Shown piece after piece: positions 59,939 through 64,000 of a DNA stretch of 64,000 nucleotides. The notes under the pieces are model-generated. The model was given only the letters and a program-made list of their open reading frames with translations. It was not told the DNA's origin and did not search any database. Both the position numbers and the translations under genes were made by a program. The stretch comes from Sedimenticola hydrogenitrophicus (GTDB lineage Bacteria > Pseudomonadota > Gammaproteobacteria > Chromatiales > Chromatiaceae). The stretch is taken from contig NZ_JAQGEI010000007.1 in the NCBI RefSeq assembly GCF_029017505.1, positions 1 to 64,000 of the forward strand, written 5' to 3'. The stretch's first letter is position 1. Each line of letters starts with the position of its first letter.

Positions 59939-60841
59939 CTACTCCTCCGTAATGGCGGGGATTTCGACTTCGCCCGCGACGGCCGGTTTGGGCTGATGGG
60001 TCAGGATACTCAGCAGGCCGGCCAGCTTGTCGCGCATATCGCGCCGGTCGATGATCATATCCAGGGTACCGTGCTCCAGCAGGAACTCACTACGCTGGAA
60101 CCCCTCGGGCAGGGTTTCGCGTACGGTCTGCTCAATCACCCGGGGACCGGCGAAGCCGATAAGGGCATTGGGCTCGGCCACATTCAGATCGCCCAGCATG
60201 GCGAAGCTGGCGGAGACGCCGCCGGTGGTGGGGTCGGTCATCACCGAGACATAGGGGACGCCCTGTTGGCGCATCTTCTGCAGTGCGGCACTGGTTTTGG
60301 CCATCTGCATCAGGGAGAAGAGCGACTCCTGCATACGCGCACCGCCACTGGCCGAGAAACAGATGAAGGGGATACGCTGCTCCAGGCACACGTTCACCCC
60401 CCGAACGAACTTTTCACCCACCACGGAGCCCATGGAACCGCCCATGAAGCTGAACTCAAAGGCCGCCGAGACCACGTCCAGCCCCTTCAGGGTACCCTGC
60501 ATGACGATCAGCGCATCCTTCTCCCCCGACGACTTCTGCGCCTGGGTGATGCGATCCTTGTACTTTTTACTGTCCTTGAACTTCAGCGGATCGGTGGGTG
60601 ACAGATCGGCGGCCAGTTCCCGCCCGGAATCCGCATCGAGGAATGCCGCCAGGCGCTTGCGCGCACCGATCCGGTTATGGTGGCTGCACTTGGGGCAGAC
60701 ATCCAGGTTGCGCTCCATCTCGGCGCGATAGAGGACCGCCCCACAACCGGGGCACTTGGTCCAGAGCCCCTCCGGAACGCCCCGCTTGTTGCCGCCTTCC
60801 GTGCGGATACGGCTCGGCATCAATTTTTCAAACCAACTCAT
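59939..60841 (-). CDS. accD: Acetyl-CoA carboxylase carboxyltransferase beta subunit
   Basis: A 300-residue subunit that, with AccA, moves the carboxyl group from biotin to acetyl-CoA in fatty-acid synthesis. The N-terminal zinc ribbon has C30, C33, C49 and C52 (C-P-G-C and C-P-K-C). The crotonase-like core shows [12 protein letters not shown] and [12 protein letters not shown]. It stands 64 bases after trpA. The last residues (A-I-T-E-E) extend a little beyond the core. Confidence 0.97.
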   Translation of the reverse strand: MSWFEKLMPSRIRTEGGNKRGVPEGLWTKCPGCGAVLYRAEMERNLDVCPKCSHHNRIGARKRLAAFLDADSGRELAADLSPTDPLKFKDSKKYKDRITQAQKSSGEKDALIVMQGTLKGLDVVSAAFEFSFMGGSMGSVVGEKFVRGVNVCLEQRIPFICFSASGGARMQESLFSLMQMAKTSAALQKMRQQGVPYVSVMTDPTTGGVSASFAMLGDLNVAEPNALIGFAGPRVIEQTVRETLPEGFQRSEFLLEHGTLDMIIDRRDMRDKLAGLLSILTHQPKPAVAGEVEIPAITEE

Positions 60842-60905
60842 GGTTAAATCCCGTTTTTTCTCTTTAATCCTGGCGGACCGCTGCCCGTGTCGGCAGCCGT
60901 CCGCA

Positions 60906-61712
60906 TCATATCAAATCAATCGCCTGCCGCATGGAGGAGAGGATCATGGCGATGGCCGGGGCGATCTCATCCGGTGTTTCGCGCAGCTCCTCAATCCGTT
61001 GCACCAGGACGCTGCCGACGATCACCGCATCCGCCACCTGGGCCACGGCCTGGGCGGTATTGGCATCCTTGATACCAAAACCGACGCCTACCGGCAGGCG
61101 GGTGTGTTTGCGGATCTGCGCGGTCTTGGCGGCGACATCGCCCACCGCCAGATGGCCGGCCCCGGTGATCCCTTTCACCGACACATAATAGACAAATCCG
61201 CTGGCGGTATCGCAGATGTGCTGCATGCGCTCATCCGTGGTGGTCGGCGCCATCAGGAAGATCGGATCGATATTCCGCGGCCGCAGGGAGGAGAGCAGAT
61301 CGTCCGCCTCTTCCGGCGGCAGGTCCACAGTCAGCACGCCGTCGACACCGGCCTCCGCGGCGGCCAGGGCGAAGGCCTCGTAGCCCATCACCTCGATGGG
61401 ATTGAGGTAGCCCATCAGCACCACCGGCGTGGCCTCATCCCGTTCGCGGAATTTCCGCACCATGCCCAACACATCCCGCAGGCAGACACCCTGTTCCAGG
61501 GCGCGCTCGCTGGCACGCTGGATCACCGGCCCGTCGGCCATCGGATCGGAAAACGGCACCCCCAGTTCGATAATATCGGCACCGGCCTCCACCATGGTGT
61601 GCATCAGTGGCACCGTCACGGCAGGTCCGGGATCGCCCGCGGTCACGAACGGAATCAGCGCCACCCGCCCCCGCTCTTCAAGCTGTTTGAAACGATCACT
61701 GATTCTGCTCAT
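60906..61712 (-). CDS. trpA: Tryptophan synthase alpha chain
   Basis: A 268-residue TIM barrel that splits indole-3-glycerol phosphate to indole. The catalytic Glu is in [15 protein letters not shown] and the Asp in [11 protein letters not shown]. The phosphate site G-V-G-F-G-I is present. Its ATG overlaps the trpB stop in an ATGA junction, giving coupled synthesis of the two subunits. Confidence 0.97.
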   Translation of the reverse strand: MSRISDRFKQLEERGRVALIPFVTAGDPGPAVTVPLMHTMVEAGADIIELGVPFSDPMADGPVIQRASERALEQGVCLRDVLGMVRKFRERDEATPVVLMGYLNPIEVMGYEAFALAAAEAGVDGVLTVDLPPEEADDLLSSLRPRNIDPIFLMAPTTTDERMQHICDTASGFVYYVSVKGITGAGHLAVGDVAAKTAQIRKHTRLPVGVGFGIKDANTAQAVAQVADAVIVGSVLVQRIEELRETPDEIAPAIAMILSSMRQAIDLI

Positions 61713-62926
61713 ATCTTTAATCCATCCCGTGCCGCCACGGTGTGCATGTCCTTATCACCCCGGCCGGAGAGATTGACCAGAATGGTCTGTTGCTCATCCA
61801 TCTCCCGGGCCAGCTTGAGGGCGTAGGCGACGGCGTGGCTCGACTCCAGCGCCGGGATAATCCCCTCGACCCGGGTCAGGGTATGGAACGCGGCCAGCGC
61901 CTCATCGTCGGTGGCGGCCACGTAGCCGACGCGTCCCACATCCTTCAGCCAGGCGTGTTCGGGGCCGACCCCCGGGTAGTCCAGTCCGGCCGAGATGGAG
62001 TGGGTCTCGATGATCTGGCCGTTCGGATCCTCCATCAGATAGGTGCGGTTGCCGTGCAGTACACCGGGGGTACCGGCACACAGCGGTGCGGCGTGGCGCC
62101 CCGAATCGAGCCCGTCACCGGCGGCCTCGACGCCGTACATGGCGACCGACGCATCATTCAGGAAGGGGTGGAACAGGCCGATGGCATTGGAGCCGCCGCC
62201 GACGCAGGCGACCAGGGCATCGGGGAGCGCGCCGGTCTGCTGCTGCATCTGCACCCGGGCCTCGCGGCCGATCACGGCCTGGAAATCCCGCACCATGGCG
62301 GGATAGGGGTGGGGACCGGCGACCGTACCGATGATGTAGAAGGTGTTGTCGATATGGGTCACCCAGTCGCGCATCGCCTCATTCAGCGCATCCTTGAGGG
62401 TCTTGGAGCCGGACGACACCGACTCGACCCGGGCACCCAGCAGTTTCATACGATAGACGTTGGCCTCCTGGCGGGCGATATCCACCTCCCCCATATAGAC
62501 CACGCACTCCAGTCCCAGCCGGGCCGCGACCGTGGCGGTCGCCACACCGTGCTGACCGGCCCCGGTCTCGGCTATGATGCGGCGCTTGCCCATGCGCTTG
62601 GCCAACAGCGCCTGGCCGATGGTGTTGTTCACCTTGTGCGCGCCGGTATGGTTGAGATCCTCACGTTTCAGGTAGATCCGCGCCCCGCCGTTCTCGCGGC
62701 TCAGCCGCTCGGCAAAATAGACCGGCGAGGGGCGTCCCACGTAGTTGGCCAGGTCGGCGTCCAGCTCGGCCAGGAAGTCGGCGTCCTGCAGGTATTTTTC
62801 GTAGGCATCACGCAACTCCTGCAGCGGCTCCATCAGCGTCTCGGAGACGAACAGGCCGCCATAGGGGCCGAAGTGCCCGCGGGCATCCGGCATGTGGGTG
62901 AAATCAATCGGTTGTTCGCTTGGCAC
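61709..62926 (-). CDS. trpB: Tryptophan synthase beta chain
   Basis: A 405-residue PLP enzyme that joins indole with serine. The PLP Lys is in [12 protein letters not shown], the phosphate-binding loop is [10 protein letters not shown], and [10 protein letters not shown] is intact. The start is GTG at 62926, supported by GAGGAG upstream, and overlaps the trpF end by 23 bases. Confidence 0.97.
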   Translation of the reverse strand: MPSEQPIDFTHMPDARGHFGPYGGLFVSETLMEPLQELRDAYEKYLQDADFLAELDADLANYVGRPSPVYFAERLSRENGGARIYLKREDLNHTGAHKVNNTIGQALLAKRMGKRRIIAETGAGQHGVATATVAARLGLECVVYMGEVDIARQEANVYRMKLLGARVESVSSGSKTLKDALNEAMRDWVTHIDNTFYIIGTVAGPHPYPAMVRDFQAVIGREARVQMQQQTGALPDALVACVGGGSNAIGLFHPFLNDASVAMYGVEAAGDGLDSGRHAAPLCAGTPGVLHGNRTYLMEDPNGQIIETHSISAGLDYPGVGPEHAWLKDVGRVGYVAATDDEALAAFHTLTRVEGIIPALESSHAVAYALKLAREMDEQQTILVNLSGRGDKDMHTVAARDGLKI

Positions 62927-63536
62927 GCTCTACTCCTCGCATGAATGCCCTGATTTTCTCTTCATCCTTGATACCTTTCTCCTGCTCCACGCCACCACTC
63001 ACATCGACGGCATAGGGGCCGATCCGTTCAATGGCGGCCGCGACATTGTCCGGGGTCAGGCCGCCCGCCAGAATGATCCGGGCCCGCATCGGTTCAGGTA
63101 TCCGTCCCCAGTCGAAGGGGGCGCCCGTGCCACCGGGCTTGCCCGGCTGATAGCTGTCCAGCAACAGGCCCGCCGCGCTCCGATACTGCCTGTCCAGAGC
63201 GGGCAGATCCACTTCCGGACGCATCCTCAGGGCCTTGATATAGGGGCGGCCATGGCCTTCGCAGGCCGCCGCGGTCTCATCTCCATGAAACTGCAACAGA
63301 TCCAGCGGGACGTTTTCCAGCACCTCCGCCACCGCTTCGGCAGTGGCATTCACAAACAGTCCGACGGTGGTGACGAAGGGAGGCAGCTCGCGGATGATCT
63401 GCGCCGCCCGGGACGCCGTTACCGCGCGTGGGCTGGGCGGATAGAAGACCAGACCGATGGCATCCGCTCCGGCCCTGACCGCGGCCATGGCATCTTCAGG
63501 ACGCGTAATACCACAAATTTTGACCCGGGTTCTCAT
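62904..63536 (-). CDS. trpF: Phosphoribosylanthranilate isomerase
   Basis: A 210-residue TIM barrel that performs the Amadori step of tryptophan synthesis. The catalytic Cys is in [12 protein letters not shown] and the Asp in A-V-D-V-S-G-G-V-E. The start at 63536 gives M-R-T-R-V-K-I-C-G, as in relatives; the frame is open 54 bases further upstream, and neither start has a strong ribosome binding site. Confidence 0.96.
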   Translation of the reverse strand: MRTRVKICGITRPEDAMAAVRAGADAIGLVFYPPSPRAVTASRAAQIIRELPPFVTTVGLFVNATAEAVAEVLENVPLDLLQFHGDETAAACEGHGRPYIKALRMRPEVDLPALDRQYRSAAGLLLDSYQPGKPGGTGAPFDWGRIPEPMRARIILAGGLTPDNVAAAIERIGPYAVDVSGGVEQEKGIKDEEKIRAFMRGVERAKRTTD

Positions 63537-63635
63537 AGAACAGATAACGATACAGGATAGTGCCTGAATGCGGAAGATTTTACCCCGCATACGAACCGAA
63601 AGCAGTGAAAAAAATTGCCCTCTCCAGTCCCACCG

Positions 63636-64000
63636 TCACTCCTGGATAGCCACGGCAGCAGGCGCAACAAATTCATCGGGATAACCGACATGAACCAGAT
63701 AGAGCCCCTCCGGCGGGGCGGTGACTCCGCCCAGGGTGCGATCCCTGAACTCCAGCACATCCCGACTCCAGGTCACCGGCTGTTCACCCTTGCCGATGCT
63801 GATCAGCACACCGGCGATATTGCGCACCATGTGATGCAGGAAGGCGTTGGCCGTCACCTCGATCACCACCCGGTCATCCTCCCGGCGCACCAGCAGCCGG
63901 CTGATGGTTCTGACCGGGCTCTTGGCCTGACAGCCGACCGCCCGATAGGAGGAGAAGTCATGGGTGCCCATCAGGTGCGTCGCCGCCACCTGCATGCGTT
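63636..64000 (-). CDS. truA: tRNA pseudouridine synthase A, C-terminal part (runs off the window)
   Basis: The last 121 or so residues of TruA, which makes pseudouridine at positions 38-40 of tRNA. The family segments G-T-H-D-F-S-S-Y-R-A-V-G-C-Q-A-K-S-P and F-L-H-H-M-V-R-N-I-A-G-V-L are clear. The catalytic Asp lies in the N-terminal half, beyond the end of the window. The frame is open to base 64000. Confidence 0.95.
   Translation of the reverse strand, partial: RMQVAATHLMGTHDFSSYRAVGCQAKSPVRTISRLLVRREDDRVVIEVTANAFLHHMVRNIAGVLISIGKGEQPVTWSRDVLEFRDRTLGGVTAPPEGLYLVHVGYPDEFVAPAAVAIQE

Overview
The window reads as a chromosome segment of a GC-rich gammaproteobacterium. The order truA-trpF-trpB-trpA-accD-folC-(SPOR protein)-cvpA-purF at the right end is typical of gammaproteobacteria such as Chromatiales and Pseudomonas relatives. 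A glutathione-dependent formaldehyde pathway, TRAP transport, lactate oxidation and a complete urea uptake/urease locus fit a metabolically flexible, probably aquatic, free-living or symbiotic bacterium. The genus cannot be fixed from sequence reading alone. No rRNA, tRNA or CRISPR array was found.

Left end (1-7.7 kb): a small membrane protein; a scar holding the 3' halves of two divergent genes (beta-carbonic anhydrase and SCO1/SenC); the formaldehyde detoxification pair adhC-fghA; a REP-associated tyrosine transposase (RAYT); a DUF1841-like protein; a GlxA-type AraC regulator divergent from a homocysteine S-methyltransferase-like gene; and a SYLF lipoprotein-like gene. Signalling block (8.2-14.5 kb): a histidine kinase with a double-receiver response regulator, a protein with two HD domains of the HD-GYP type, an AEC transporter and a LuxR-type response regulator.

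Urea block (14.5-29.8 kb): a very large sensor protein that fuses an NCS1-type permease, a cysteine-rich linker, a histidine kinase and a receiver lies divergent to urtABCDE-ureD-ureAB(fused)-ureC-ureE-ureF-ureG. The kinase fusion and the LuxR regulator overlap and are probably the switch for the urea genes; a perfect 9-bp-arm palindrome sits in the divergent promoter region. Five gaps inside this long operon carry palindromic repeats.

Next (29.8-33.5 kb) comes a chemoreceptor, an output-less periplasmic sensor and an ABC_sub_bind binding protein. The lactate block (33.6-44.1 kb) holds a D-lactate dehydrogenase-like flavoprotein, a TRAP transporter (dctPQM), a FadR/LldR-type regulator with an LldR/PdhR-like operator directly upstream of it, and lldEFG. 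The right third holds SprT-like, L,D-transpeptidase and MepK-like genes, an RpfE-like gene, homoserine dehydrogenase and alaC, an Mth938-like protein, an FAH-family hydrolase, two tandem PaaI-type thioesterases, and the purF-to-truA housekeeping run.

The most distinctive features are the NCS1-kinase fusion beside the urea operon, a three-layer palindromic element present as two full and one short copy, a large set of intergenic palindromes bounded by GTAG...CTAC (alongside a RAYT gene that could be related to their spread), and the symmetrical double-gene deletion scar at 525-987.
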